Under the pieces are notes generated by a model. The model made no database searches, was not told the DNA's origin, and saw only the letters and a program-made list of their open reading frames with translations. Below are positions 29,977-39,607 of a stretch of DNA of 52,728 nt, in pieces; position 1 is the stretch's first letter, and each line of letters starts with the position of its first letter. This DNA is from Candidatus Odyssella sp. (GTDB lineage: Bacteria; Pseudomonadota; Alphaproteobacteria; Paracaedibacterales; Paracaedibacteraceae), in contig DYSP01000007.1 in assembly GCA_020718185.1 (NCBI GenBank), forward strand, positions 1 through 52,728, written 5' to 3'. Position numbers and translations under genes: made by a program.

Positions 29977-30936
29977 TTGTGCGCTGATTTTAATTTCGAC
30001 AACCCCACCATGTCTATGGATGATCCTTCAACGAGTGAAAACTCAAGCGGAAGCACCCCACGCAAATACACATTAAAATTCTCAATAGAACCACATAAAC
30101 ACCCATTACTCAAATATGAAAGCTCTCACAATCGTATGATTCTTCCTGTAGAAGTAGATATGCGACCTGAATGCCCGCCTATATATGATCAACTTAATAT
30201 AGGTTCGTGCGCGTCTCAGGCCGGTGGTGCTGCAGCAGCCTATATTTTAAAAAACCAACAATCACCAACAGAATTCACGCCATCTACATTGTTTTTGTAT
30301 TATAACACGCGTGTAAAAGAAGAAAGTGTAGATCTTGATAGCGGTACCACCATCGAAGGAGTCGTATGGAGTCTTGCTAAATACGGCGTTGCATCGGAAG
30401 TAGATATGCCTTATATAGATGATGAAATTGCGTTCAGAATGCCACCTTCTGAGATTGCGTATACTAATGCTTTGCAATACATGAATCTAGACAATCTTAG
30501 TTTATCCAGAGTTAGTCAAGATGCATATACAATAAAAAGCATTTTAGCCAACAGAATTCCCATTATTTGTGGACTTCAAGTTTACTCATCTTTTGAATCT
30601 CCTCAAGTAATGTCCACTGGTATTATACCAATCCCTAATACTAAAGTAGAAAAATATCTTGGTGGGCACGCTATTATGTTGGCAGGATATAATACCTCAA
30701 AAGGCGTTTTTTATGGCCGAAATTCTTGGGGTATACATTGGGGACAAAGCGGTTATTTTGAAATTCCAGAATCGTTTATTTTAAGTTCAAGACTTGCAGA
30801 TGATTTTTGGAAGATTGAAAAAATTGGGCCAAAATCTTCTGATTTTGAAAGTCATGTTTCTTCTTTACCTGAAAAAAGTAGCTTTATTTTTGGAGACGAT
30901 GGTTTAGATGAGGATAGTTTAGACAGATCAATCTAA
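29977..30936 (+). CDS. Papain-like (C1) cysteine peptidase, signal peptide apparently out of frame
   Basis: The open frame gives 319 residues with a complete C1 site: Q72 and C78 in DQLNIGSCASQ, H231 in LGGHAIML and N249 in GRNSWGIHWG. It resembles the peptidase at 28574-29662. The frame can only start at a TTG (29977) or downstream ATGs and lacks an export signal. However, an ATG at 29951 with AGG upstream begins a good signal peptide (MFSDLKKLFCALILISTT) in another frame. One extra C in the C4 run at 30003-30006 would fuse it to PTMSMDDPSTS. So the secreted form seems disrupted or switched, while the catalytic domain is intact. A hairpin terminator follows. Confidence 0.72.
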   Translation: MCADFNFDNPTMSMDDPSTSENSSGSTPRKYTLKFSIEPHKHPLLKYESSHNRMILPVEVDMRPECPPIYDQLNIGSCASQAGGAAAAYILKNQQSPTEFTPSTLFLYYNTRVKEESVDLDSGTTIEGVVWSLAKYGVASEVDMPYIDDEIAFRMPPSEIAYTNALQYMNLDNLSLSRVSQDAYTIKSILANRIPIICGLQVYSSFESPQVMSTGIIPIPNTKVEKYLGGHAIMLAGYNTSKGVFYGRNSWGIHWGQSGYFEIPESFILSSRLADDFWKIEKIGPKSSDFESHVSSLPEKSSFIFGDDGLDEDSLDRSI

Positions 30937-30963
30937 CTACATTGAAACCCAAAAACACTATTA

Positions 30964-30996
30964 TGTCAGCTATATAATTTTATAGCTGACATTTTA
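30964..30996 (+). terminator. Intrinsic terminator after the second peptidase gene
   Basis: TGTCAGCTATA and TATAGCTGACA pair perfectly around a six-base loop and run into TTTTATTTA. The element is 28 bases after the stop at 30936. Confidence 0.85.
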
Positions 30997-31218
30997 TTTA
31001 AATTTTTATACATAGCTCTCTTTTTATCAATTGAGGATAATATATGTATAAAATAAATACGTGTTTTTAACCATTTTTAAATGAGAAGACTGTTATCATT
31101 ATAAATGAAAATAATTTAAATGAGATAAAGTATATCTGTACAGATTAAAATGAATAAAATCTTTAATATAAACACTTAAAAAAAGCGTTCTAGGTCTTTC
31201 AATATAAGGGGTATGCCC

Positions 31219-32067
31219 ATGACTAAAAATATCAATAAAATTCAAGATATTGTCGATGAGTATGATGTTTTTATTATTGATCTATGGGGTGTTCTGCACA
31301 ATGGTATTAAAGTTTTTTTACCAGCATTAAATGTTTTAGAAAAATTAAAAAAAGCTCATAAAACTGTTTATCTTTTGACTAATAACCCTAAAACAAATAT
31401 TGAAAATATTGTTAAATTAGAAGGAATGGGATTATCGCGCAATCTTTATACAGACCTAATTTCAGCAGGTCAAAAATGCTTAGAGATGTTTTCATCACAT
31501 CTTATTCTTCCGAGCCATCCACGACCGCTTAAGGCATTTATCATTGAAGATGATGATTTTATGTGTCTATGGACTCAGGATGCACAGCTTAAAAAGGTTA
31601 AAAGTTTAGAAGAGGCCGATTTAGTTTTAGGGTTTCATATTCCTGAAGATTCTATTGACATCACCCATTATAAGCCAACATTACAACAAGCACTTGATCA
31701 TAACCTGTTATTTGTTTGTGCAAATCCTGATATGTACGCAACTAGATATGGCAAACAATTGGCAAGAGTAGGCTTACTTGCAAGATTATACGAGGAAATG
31801 GGTGGAGACGTTGTTTATATTGGTAAACCTCATCCACTAATTTATACTGATATTTTGATAAAGCACGGTAATGAAAAAATTTTAATGATTGGTGATTCAT
31901 TAATTACTGACATTAAAGGTGCAAATGAAATGGGTTTTGATGGAATGCTTATCTCTATGGGAAATCATAAAGAGGAACTTTCGCAAATTGATGAAAAAGA
32001 TTGGAAATCTTATTTTTATCAAAAGGGAATCATGCCTACTTTTATCACGCCCCAGTTGTTTTGGTAA
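31219..32067 (+). CDS. HAD-superfamily IIA phosphatase (HAD-IIA-hyp4 type)
   Basis: A protein of about 282 residues of the NagD-like HAD group (TIGR01459), common in alphaproteobacteria. Motif I is IIDLWGVLHNG (nucleophile Asp; the second Asp of DxD is replaced by Trp-Gly, as in this subgroup), followed by LLTNNPKTN, then GKPHPLIY (Lys) and the acidic motif MIGDSLITDIKGA. The start at 31219 is preferred because AAGGGG lies seven bases before it; an ATG at 31213 is one base from that site. It is followed 25 bases later by pckA on the same strand. Substrate unknown. Confidence 0.82.
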   Translation: MTKNINKIQDIVDEYDVFIIDLWGVLHNGIKVFLPALNVLEKLKKAHKTVYLLTNNPKTNIENIVKLEGMGLSRNLYTDLISAGQKCLEMFSSHLILPSHPRPLKAFIIEDDDFMCLWTQDAQLKKVKSLEEADLVLGFHIPEDSIDITHYKPTLQQALDHNLLFVCANPDMYATRYGKQLARVGLLARLYEEMGGDVVYIGKPHPLIYTDILIKHGNEKILMIGDSLITDIKGANEMGFDGMLISMGNHKEELSQIDEKDWKSYFYQKGIMPTFITPQLFW

Positions 32068-32092
32068 AAATCAGTTGTGAGAGGGAGCAACA

Positions 32093-33601
32093 ATGATTCC
32101 AACAGTTTATTCAAACTTAACAAATGATCAACTTATTGAATTATCAATTCAAAATGGGGAAGGGGAACTTGCAAGCAATGGGGCTCTTACTGTTAACACA
32201 GGTGAAAAGACGGGTCGTTCACCAAAAGATCGTTTCATTGTTAAAGATGCTATTACTGAAACAGCCGTTGATTGGAGTGTTGTCAATCAACCTTTTACAA
32301 CACAAGATTTTGATAAATTATGGCACGATGCCTGTCAATCTTTAGAAGAGCATGATATTTATGAAACAATAAGTCAAGTAGCTACGCATCCAATCCACCG
32401 TCTTCGCGTAAAAGTCAGATGTAATTTAGCGTGGCATGCCCTTTTTTGTAATACTCTATTTCTTAAGCTTAATGAAAAAAGCGAAGATTACGATTGGATA
32501 TTAGTCAATGCTTCTCATTTTAAATTTGATGGTGCAACCTATAACTTACCACGTTCAGTTGCTATTATTCTAGATTTTACCCAACGAAAGATTTTGGTTT
32601 GCGGTACTTTATATGCAGGCGAGATGAAAAAAGCCATGTTTTCGGTGTTAAATTTTATTTATCCAGAAAAAAGCATTCTTCCCATGCACTGTGCGGCTAA
32701 TCGTACAGAAGAAGGAAATATTGCCTTATTTTTTGGATTATCCGGGACAGGAAAAACCACTTTATCCGCTGATTATGAGCGTCAACTTATTGGAGATGAT
32801 GAACACGGTTGGAGCGATGATGGTGTTTTTAACTTTGAAGGCGGGTGTTATGCAAAATGCATTCATTTATCTGCAAAAAATGAACCGTTGATTTGGGCTG
32901 CTCTTCGTCATGGCACCGTCCTTGAAAATGTTGTGTTGGATTCTGTTACAAAAATTCCTGATTTTTCTGATAGTTCGTTAACGGAAAATACCAGGGCAGC
33001 TTACCCTCTACAATTTATCCCCAATCATGCTGTTGATTTGATTCATCCTCAACCGGAAAATGTCATTTTTTTAACGTGCGATCTATATGGTGTCCTACCA
33101 CTGGTATCAATTTTGAATGAAGAACAAGTGATTTATTATTTTCTAAGTGGATATACAGCCCTTGTTGGTAGTACAGAAGTTGGTCAAGGCACAGGGATAA
33201 AACCTACGTTTAGTCAGTGTTTTGGTGCGCCTTTTTTTAGCAGACACCCAAAAGTTTACGCAAAATTACTTGTTGAAAAACTAAAAAAAACTGGGGCAAA
33301 AGTATATTTAGTCAATACGGGATGGCACAAAGGTGCTTATGGTGAAGGGGGTGAGAGATTTTCTATTAGCACCACCCGTCAAATTATCTCAACTATTGTC
33401 AACAACACCTTTAGAAATGTGCCTTTGAGAGAAATTAAACCTTTTGGTCTGTTTATCCCTACTCATATTCCAGGAATTGACAGTGACTTTCTTGATCCAC
33501 AAAAATCTTGGAAAAATCAAGAAGCTTATGCACAAAAAGCACAACTTTTAATAAATGAGTTTGCGCAAAATTATCACACTAAAGGCTTTAATAAAGTTTA
33601 A
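32093..33601 (+). CDS. pckA: Phosphoenolpyruvate carboxykinase (ATP)
   Basis: A 502-residue enzyme converting oxaloacetate and ATP to PEP. It contains TVNTGEKTGRSPKDRF, the kinase-1a P-loop FGLSGTGKTTLSAD (around residue 223), metal-binding LIGDDEHGWSDDGVF and FEGGCYAK, and ENTRAAYPL with the adenine-loop region. AGGGAG lies six bases before the ATG. It is slightly shorter than the usual ~530 residues, but the catalytic core is complete. Together with gltA and eno it indicates TCA-cycle-linked, gluconeogenic carbon flow. Confidence 0.95.
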   Translation: MIPTVYSNLTNDQLIELSIQNGEGELASNGALTVNTGEKTGRSPKDRFIVKDAITETAVDWSVVNQPFTTQDFDKLWHDACQSLEEHDIYETISQVATHPIHRLRVKVRCNLAWHALFCNTLFLKLNEKSEDYDWILVNASHFKFDGATYNLPRSVAIILDFTQRKILVCGTLYAGEMKKAMFSVLNFIYPEKSILPMHCAANRTEEGNIALFFGLSGTGKTTLSADYERQLIGDDEHGWSDDGVFNFEGGCYAKCIHLSAKNEPLIWAALRHGTVLENVVLDSVTKIPDFSDSSLTENTRAAYPLQFIPNHAVDLIHPQPENVIFLTCDLYGVLPLVSILNEEQVIYYFLSGYTALVGSTEVGQGTGIKPTFSQCFGAPFFSRHPKVYAKLLVEKLKKTGAKVYLVNTGWHKGAYGEGGERFSISTTRQIISTIVNNTFRNVPLREIKPFGLFIPTHIPGIDSDFLDPQKSWKNQEAYAQKAQLLINEFAQNYHTKGFNKV

Positions 33602-34358
33602 GATTGTAAATATGGTTTTTAAAAAGAGGTTGAAATCCAATTTTCTGATAAACTGATAATCCAGACGCTGATGCTTCTAGAAAACAAGAAGTTGCTCCTA
33701 ATCGCTTAGCTTCACCAATGGCATAATGAACAAGATAAGTAGCAATCCCTTTATTTTGGTAGAAGGGCAAAGTTCCCACATCATCAACTCGAGCCACTCC
33801 CTCGTTAATTGTTAATGTTAACGATGCAACTGGGTTTTCGTCTTGATAACAAGAAAAATGATAAAATTTCTTAGCTTTTTTTAGCGCGTTATAGTGTATA
33901 TTACGATACTGATTTGTTATTTCAGTTGTAGATTCAAAGGCTTGCAATAATGGTTGCGCCCAATGATCAAGTTTGTTATTAACGTCGCCAATTATTAGGT
34001 TAGGCATGTTCGCCAACATGTCATAAATCCTTATATCAAGAAACATAGCAACAGTTACATCACTACAAAAAAAACCATATTGCTTTATGTTGTTTTTAGT
34101 GACTTCCGTTAAACAATCTTCTGCAATAACGATACTCCAAGGTACTGGATTTTCTTTAAAAAATATAGTTCCAGACGCTAATATACCCTCAATTATATCG
34201 GGGATGTCTTCTTTAATAATAAGCAAATTAAAATTATCAGATGGGATGCCTGTATAATAGACAGTTGTCTGATTCTCCAAATCCAAAAATTTTTCACTAA
34301 TCGATCTGAAAAAATAATCTTCTGCCTGATAAAAAAGGTGAATTAAGGGATTTTTCAT
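33588..34358 (-). CDS. GNAT-family acetyltransferase
   Basis: A 256-residue protein with a poorly conserved N-terminal half and a C-terminal GNAT domain. The acetyl-CoA loop is in GTLPFYQNKGIATYL (about residues 197-211, Q/R-x-x-G-x-G/A form), and VYQKIGFQPLF is the closing strand. The layout is like two-domain GNAT proteins with a degenerate first half. It overlaps the 3' end of convergent pckA by 14 bases. Its target cannot be read from sequence. Confidence 0.75.
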   Translation of the reverse strand: MKNPLIHLFYQAEDYFFRSISEKFLDLENQTTVYYTGIPSDNFNLLIIKEDIPDIIEGILASGTIFFKENPVPWSIVIAEDCLTEVTKNNIKQYGFFCSDVTVAMFLDIRIYDMLANMPNLIIGDVNNKLDHWAQPLLQAFESTTEITNQYRNIHYNALKKAKKFYHFSCYQDENPVASLTLTINEGVARVDDVGTLPFYQNKGIATYLVHYAIGEAKRLGATSCFLEASASGLSVYQKIGFQPLFKNHIYNLKLY

Positions 34359-34457
34359 CTGACCTCGAAAAAAGAATTAATATTACAGCTTGTGGAAAAA
34401 TTAATAAAACTATCAACTATTTATCCACAGACCATAAATATTTTCTTTTTATCTATT

Positions 34458-35744
34458 TTAGTTTGTTTTTAGAAATTCAAAGACACTATCTATCGCAATA
34501 TCATGTTTTTCTTGCGTGCGGCGATTCTTAATTTCAACAACACCGGTTTCAAGTGTTTTGTTCCCAACAACAATTTGCCAAGGTAGCCCAATTAAATCCA
34601 TATCTGCAAATTTTGTCCCCGCCCGTTCATCACGATCATCGTACAATACTTCAATGCCGTTCGTAGTTAACTGATTAAACAGCGCATCACAAAGATGCTG
34701 TGCTTTCACATCAGTCGCTTTAAGATTAATTAATCCAACATGAAAAGGAGCAATTGATTCTGGCCAAATAATGCCTTTGTCATCATGATTCGCCTCAATA
34801 ATCCCACCGACAAGCCGTGAAACACCAATCCCGTAAGAACCCATTTCTAAAATAATCGTTTTTCCATCTGGCCCAACCACTTTAGCACCGAGCGGTTCCG
34901 AATATTTTGTGCCAAAATAGAAAATGTGACCAATTTCAATGCCGCGTGCGGTTTTTAAATCTGAATTTGCAATGGGGCAATTTTCTGGATCATGCATTTC
35001 GTCAGCTGCCGCATAAAGCGCGCTTGCTAGGTCATAGGAAATATTGTCAATATCCAAATTTTCAAAAGCTTTATCATAATAAATCGCGCTTTCTCCTGTT
35101 GGTGCAACAATATGAAATTCATGACTCATGTCACCACCAATGGCACCTGGATCAGCACGCACAGGAATTGCTGTTAAACCCAACTTTGCAAAAGTTCGAA
35201 GGTAAGATTCAAAAATTTTGCGATACGTGCTTTTAGCGCTTTCAAGATCAAGATCAAAAGAATATCCATCTTTCATCAAAAATTCGCGACCACGCATCAC
35301 GCCAAACCGAGGACGCACTTCATCACGGAATTTCCATTGAATTTGATATAAGGTAAGGGGAAGCTGACGGTAGCTTTTGACATACTGACTAACCACATCT
35401 GTAATAACTTCTTCATTGGTGGGGCCATATAACATCTCACGACCATGGCGATCTTGTATGCGTAGCATTTCCTTACCATAATCTTCGTAACGTCCACTTT
35501 TACGCCATATTTCTGCTGGCTGAATTGTTGGCATTAAGACTTTATGACAGCCAATTCGTTCTTGCTCTTCACACACAATTTTTTGGATTTTTTCAAGAAC
35601 ACGTAATCCCAACGGCAACCATGTATAAATTCCAGACGTTTCTTGATTGACCATTCCGGCGCGTAACATCAATCGGTGTGAAGCAATTTGAGCTTCAGCA
35701 GGAATTTCTTTTAACGTAGGTAAAAAGTAAGTAGAAAGACGCAT
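34458..35744 (-). CDS. proS: Prolyl-tRNA synthetase (short alphaproteobacterial type)
   Basis: A 428-residue class II synthetase. The N terminus [23 protein letters not shown] and the core [23 protein letters not shown] (motif 1 area), [26 protein letters not shown] (motif 2) and [10 protein letters not shown] (motif 3) are intact. The editing insertion of E. coli ProS is absent, as usual in alphaproteobacteria, so mischarged Ala-tRNA(Pro) must be cleared by another enzyme if at all. The anticodon-binding domain ends the protein. It lies downstream of a small membrane protein and gltA on the same strand. Confidence 0.95.
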   Translation of the reverse strand: MRLSTYFLPTLKEIPAEAQIASHRLMLRAGMVNQETSGIYTWLPLGLRVLEKIQKIVCEEQERIGCHKVLMPTIQPAEIWRKSGRYEDYGKEMLRIQDRHGREMLYGPTNEEVITDVVSQYVKSYRQLPLTLYQIQWKFRDEVRPRFGVMRGREFLMKDGYSFDLDLESAKSTYRKIFESYLRTFAKLGLTAIPVRADPGAIGGDMSHEFHIVAPTGESAIYYDKAFENLDIDNISYDLASALYAAADEMHDPENCPIANSDLKTARGIEIGHIFYFGTKYSEPLGAKVVGPDGKTIILEMGSYGIGVSRLVGGIIEANHDDKGIIWPESIAPFHVGLINLKATDVKAQHLCDALFNQLTTNGIEVLYDDRDERAGTKFADMDLIGLPWQIVVGNKTLETGVVEIKNRRTQEKHDIAIDSVFEFLKTN

Positions 35745-35802
35745 TATTTTATAAACCCATTATTTTGACTTATACTCAAACAAGCTATACCCCATTCACT
35801 TT

Positions 35803-35994
35803 TTAAACAAAACTGATTAATTGAATAATACCAAAAATAAAAAGACTAAGAATCAGAATTTTATAAAACCAGTAGAGAGTAGGGGGAGTATTATCATTTG
35901 CTGTTCGCCGCATGATATCCCACGCGGTCGTACACGAACGTTTGATAACAGACGAACTGCGCGTCTGATTCTTTTTTTTATTCAGCGAGATCAT
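35803..35994 (-). CDS. Small C-terminally anchored membrane protein
   Basis: A 63-residue protein between gltA and proS on the same strand. The N-terminal half is basic and polar, with RRTANDNTPP in the middle, and the C-terminal ~20 residues form one transmembrane helix (ILILSLFIFGIIQLISFV). The gap to gltA is 28 bases and to proS 58 bases, fitting an operon. An opposing frame of similar size exists on the plus strand; the hydrophobic tail and operon position favour this one. I recall no named family. Confidence 0.5.
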   Translation of the reverse strand: MISLNKKKNQTRSSSVIKRSCTTAWDIMRRTANDNTPPTLYWFYKILILSLFIFGIIQLISFV

Positions 35995-36022
35995 TTAATT
36001 TCCTAAATTTAGCTATATATTT

Positions 36023-37369
36023 TTATTTTCGCTCAGAGACCGGTTTATATTTTCGTGATTCAATACCGGTATAAAGTTGACGAGGACGCCCAATTTTTTG
36101 AGTAGGATCAGCAATCATCTCTTTCCACTGTGCTACCCACCCAACGGTTCGAGCGATTGCAAATAATACTGTAAACATGGAAACAGGAATACCTAAAGCT
36201 TTAAAGATAATCCCAGAATAAAAATCAACATTTGGGTATAATTTACGTTCAATAAAATACTCATCATTCATAGCGATATGTTCTAATTCCATTGCTAAAT
36301 CGAATAAAGGATTATCTTTGATGTTGAGTTCTTTCAAGACATCATAACATGTTTCACGCATGATTGTGGCACGTGGGTCATAATTTTTATAAACACGATG
36401 ACCAAAGCCCATTAAACGAAAAGGATCATTTTTATCTTTTGCTTTGGCAATAAACTTTTGAATATTGCCGGGATATTCAATTTCAGCTAACATATTTAGC
36501 ACGGCTTCATTAGCACCACCATGGGCGGGGCCCCACAATGCAGCAATGCCAGAAGCAATACACGCAAAAGGATTTGCACCGCTAGAACCAGCTAGACGCA
36601 CAGTCGATGTTGATGCATTTTGTTCGTGATCTGCATGAAGGATAAAAATACGGTCAATTGCGCGAGAAAGAATGGGATTCACATGATATTCTTCACAAGG
36701 AACAGCAAACATCATATGAAGGAAATTCTCAGCATAACTTAGTTTGTTAAGAGGAAATATAAATGGTTGCCCCAATGAATATTTATAAGCCATTGCCGCC
36801 AATGTTGGAATTTTTGCAACTAATCGATAGGATGCAATCTCTCTCTGAACGGGGTCATTAATATCTAAACTATCATGATAAAAAGCAGAAAGAGCGCCAA
36901 CCACGCCAACCATAATCGCCATTGGATGCGCGTCACGACGAAATCCACGAAAGAAAGATGTGATTTGTTCATGTACCATTGTGTGCGTTGTAACATTGCG
37001 AATAAAGTCACCCCGTTGCGCTTCGGTGGGAAGATCGCCGTATAGCAATAAATAGGCGACTTCCATAAAGTTGCTATGTTCTGCTAATTCTTGAATATGA
37101 TATCCCCGATAAAGCAATACCCCTTCTTCACCATCAATAAAGGTGATTTTTGATTCACAACTGGCTGTGGCAGTAAAACCAGGATCAAAAGTAAATAAAC
37201 CTGTTTCATTATAAAGATTACGAATATCCAAAACTTCTGGACCGCAAGAGCCTTGCAAAATAGGTAAGTCAATAACTTTCCCATTATAGTGAAGTATTGC
37301 CTTTTTTTGAGGGGCTGTATTGGCAGCTGAGCTGGTCATTAATCTCTCCAATGTTTCTAACACAGTCAT
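36023..37369 (-). CDS. gltA: Citrate synthase (type II)
   Basis: A 448-residue TCA-cycle enzyme. Visible are [33 protein letters not shown], the catalytic His regions [17 protein letters not shown] and [15 protein letters not shown], and the Asp region [13 protein letters not shown]. Length and motifs fit the hexameric gram-negative type. It is probably the first gene of a unit with the small membrane protein and proS. Confidence 0.96.
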   Translation of the reverse strand: MTVLETLERLMTSSAANTAPQKKAILHYNGKVIDLPILQGSCGPEVLDIRNLYNETGLFTFDPGFTATASCESKITFIDGEEGVLLYRGYHIQELAEHSNFMEVAYLLLYGDLPTEAQRGDFIRNVTTHTMVHEQITSFFRGFRRDAHPMAIMVGVVGALSAFYHDSLDINDPVQREIASYRLVAKIPTLAAMAYKYSLGQPFIFPLNKLSYAENFLHMMFAVPCEEYHVNPILSRAIDRIFILHADHEQNASTSTVRLAGSSGANPFACIASGIAALWGPAHGGANEAVLNMLAEIEYPGNIQKFIAKAKDKNDPFRLMGFGHRVYKNYDPRATIMRETCYDVLKELNIKDNPLFDLAMELEHIAMNDEYFIERKLYPNVDFYSGIIFKALGIPVSMFTVLFAIARTVGWVAQWKEMIADPTQKIGRPRQLYTGIESRKYKPVSERK

Positions 37370-37629
37370 ATACTGATCATGTCTGATGTTACTCTAAAAT
37401 TACTTCAATAATACTCCTTACTACTTTAATATTCAATTTTTAATAAAATGTTAAACTTAAAACAACGAATAGAGCGTTTTTTAACTATTAATAATGGATA
37501 AGAAAATTAGAATCGAGAATCTTATTTCACGAAAGATATTTTCGGCAAAATAATATAATTATGCTATGGAATCCACAAAAATAATAATTATTTGTAAAAA
37601 TATCATCATATTAGTTTAAAAGGTTTACT

Positions 37630-38434
37630 ATGAAGAAATCTATTTTATTTTTAGCTTTATTATTAAAAATTCCTGGTGTTTTTGCATCAGATCACCTGAC
37701 CATGGAACAACAAGATGAAGAAATGAGACATGTTTTAAATAAAATTCCACCACCTGTTTTTGTTGATTTTCAAGAAAAAACTAATAACCAAGTTGCAGAA
37801 ATAGCCGTAGCTACATATGAACTTATTAATCAAAACTAGCGTTATCCCCCAGATGCGAGCAAAGCTACATCAGCTTCTAAATATTTAGATTTAGTATGGG
37901 ATAAAACGAATCCTTGCTTGGTTCTAAAAAAAGAATTAGATGTAAAATCTTTGCTTCCTGCTTTAACAGATATTCTTCATCAAAAAGCATTTTTGGAATG
38001 TATTGTGGCGACTAAATTAGTTAAAACGATTATTTTAGCCACTATACTTGGCGAACAGCTATTTGAAAATTATGTACTTAATTTGTTGAAAGATGAAGAA
38101 CTTGACTTACCTTCCCCAGAACTCTTTCAGAAATTGCCTTTTGGAAAATTAGGTGGAGAAACTGCTTATAAAATGACAACAGAAAAGAGGCCACTTTACT
38201 TATATCACCAATATTGCTGAATATTTAAAAATCATACCAGATGGTTATTTACGAGGGGAAAACGTAATCTATGTTGGGGATGATAGTTATATAGGATTTG
38301 GTTCTAAATTTAAAGAAACACCTCTTAGCGAAGAACAAATAGCCACTGACTTCTATAAGGAAAGTTTAGATAAAAATAATAATTATAAACAATCTAAATA
38401 CTTAAAAAAAAGAAATAGTGATCAAAAAAATTAG
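37630..38434 (+). pseudogene. Broken secreted protein, nonsense plus frameshift
   Basis: An ATG at 37630 opens a signal peptide (MKKSILFLALLLKIPGVFAS). The frame meets TAG at 37837-37839 after 69 codons and continues in the same frame with clear coding character (RYPPDASKATSASKYLDLVWD, then helical sequence) to a stop at 38220. A further segment, TYITNIAEYLKIIPDGYL..., lies in the next frame and ends at 38434. Removing one T from TTT at about 38193-38195 would connect them. A gene of roughly 268 codons with at least two lesions is the simplest reading. No family recognised. Confidence 0.55.
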
Positions 38435-38593
38435 ATCGATCAAAGGTGTATGGCTATTTTGATAGAAAGATTATTAACGCATATATCATGAGCCAAAATT
38501 TTCAAACAATATGATGCTATAGATAAAGCGTCATATTGCATATGTTTGTGTAGTTAGCGATAATAACTAATCAGAAAATAAAGATTAAATAAA

Positions 38594-39598
38594 ATGGTTA
38601 AATTAAACACAGCATTATCACCGCGGCTACAAACAGACCTGATAGGGCACCAATCCCAATGGCAGTTATTACTGCGCAAATTTCAAGATAACGAACTTCA
38701 TCCTGCTTGGTTACTATCGGGCGCTAAAGGTATTGGAAAAGCTACATTTGCCTATCAAGCCGCGCGATATATTTTAAAAGCCAATCAAAATAATAATCAA
38801 TTTTTTGACACTTTAATTAATCAAAAATCGCATCCAAACCTCTTGGTTATTGAGCGAGAAGTAGATGAAGATGGAAAATTGCAAAACGAAATTAGTGCTG
38901 ATAGTATTCGTAAAATTGCTCATTTTGTTCACCAATCAGCGGCATTTCCAGGATGGCGGATAATTATTATTGATGCTATTGATGATTTAAATCGAAATGC
39001 AGCCAATGCACTTCTTAAAATTTTAGAAGAACCGCCAAAACAGGTGCTCATTTTACTTGTCTGTCATGGAGTAGGGGGGATTCTACCCACCATCCGATCT
39101 CGGTGTTGCCTCGTGTCACTGACAGGACCAACGGTAGAAGAATTAACAAAGATCTGCCAAACACCTATATCTCCCTTAGCATTAACCCTTGCACACAATA
39201 GTATTGGTCGCTTGGTGGATCTTCAAAAAATAGATTTAGACCTTTTTCTAGATGAAATTATCCAAGTTCTTCAATCCATTTTACAAAACAATTTATTACC
39301 CTTACAACAATTTGTTGGTAGCTTTGCAAAGGGTGACCTTAAAGCTACTTTATTACTTGATCTTTTATCCTGGCTAAGCTGTCAATTAGTGTTAATTCAG
39401 AGCAATTCTGTAGTTAATTTCGTTCCCGGCATTCAAATGACTCAATTATCAGCATTAAGACCGATAACGCATTGGCTGATGGTTCAAGAACAATTATCTA
39501 GCTTGATTCACCAAGCAGAAGAGACTCATCTTGACCTGCCAACGCTTTATACAGCTGCTTTTTTATGTTTTGAATCCCCCCATCTTTTACAAACATAG
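38594..39598 (+). CDS. holB: DNA polymerase III delta-prime subunit
   Basis: A 334-residue clamp-loader subunit. It opens with LIGHQSQWQLLLRKFQDNELHPAWLL; the P-loop region is GAKGIGKATFAYQAARY (Walker A-like GxxGxGK), then ISADSIRKIAHFVHQSAAFPGWRIIIID, ANALLKILEEPPKQ and the SRC motif in LPTIRSRCCLVSL. It loads the beta clamp with tau and delta and pairs functionally with dnaE. It lies directly downstream of a broken gene, and no tmk or metG neighbour is present. Confidence 0.92.
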   Translation: MVKLNTALSPRLQTDLIGHQSQWQLLLRKFQDNELHPAWLLSGAKGIGKATFAYQAARYILKANQNNNQFFDTLINQKSHPNLLVIEREVDEDGKLQNEISADSIRKIAHFVHQSAAFPGWRIIIIDAIDDLNRNAANALLKILEEPPKQVLILLVCHGVGGILPTIRSRCCLVSLTGPTVEELTKICQTPISPLALTLAHNSIGRLVDLQKIDLDLFLDEIIQVLQSILQNNLLPLQQFVGSFAKGDLKATLLLDLLSWLSCQLVLIQSNSVVNFVPGIQMTQLSALRPITHWLMVQEQLSSLIHQAEETHLDLPTLYTAAFLCFESPHLLQT

Positions 39599-39607
39599 AA
39601 AAAAATT

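Noticed and set aside
29957-29980. Frameshift placed in the A7 run of the second peptidase gene rather than the C4 run
   Set aside because: An extra A there would give KKIILCADFNFD and destroy the hydrophobic core of the signal peptide; the C4 run preserves the whole signal sequence.
34391-34429. TGTGGAAAA and a perfect TTATCCACA, DnaA-box-like, between the GNAT and proS genes
   Set aside because: A second perfect TTATCCACA lies inside coding sequence near 1184, and one or two such matches are expected by chance in 52 kb. There is no dnaA, dnaN or cluster of boxes here, so I do not call an origin.
35821-36006. 61-codon plus-strand open frame opposite the small membrane protein
   Set aside because: It has no hydrophobic or domain features and runs against the gltA-proS operon; the minus-strand frame has a transmembrane helix and better context.
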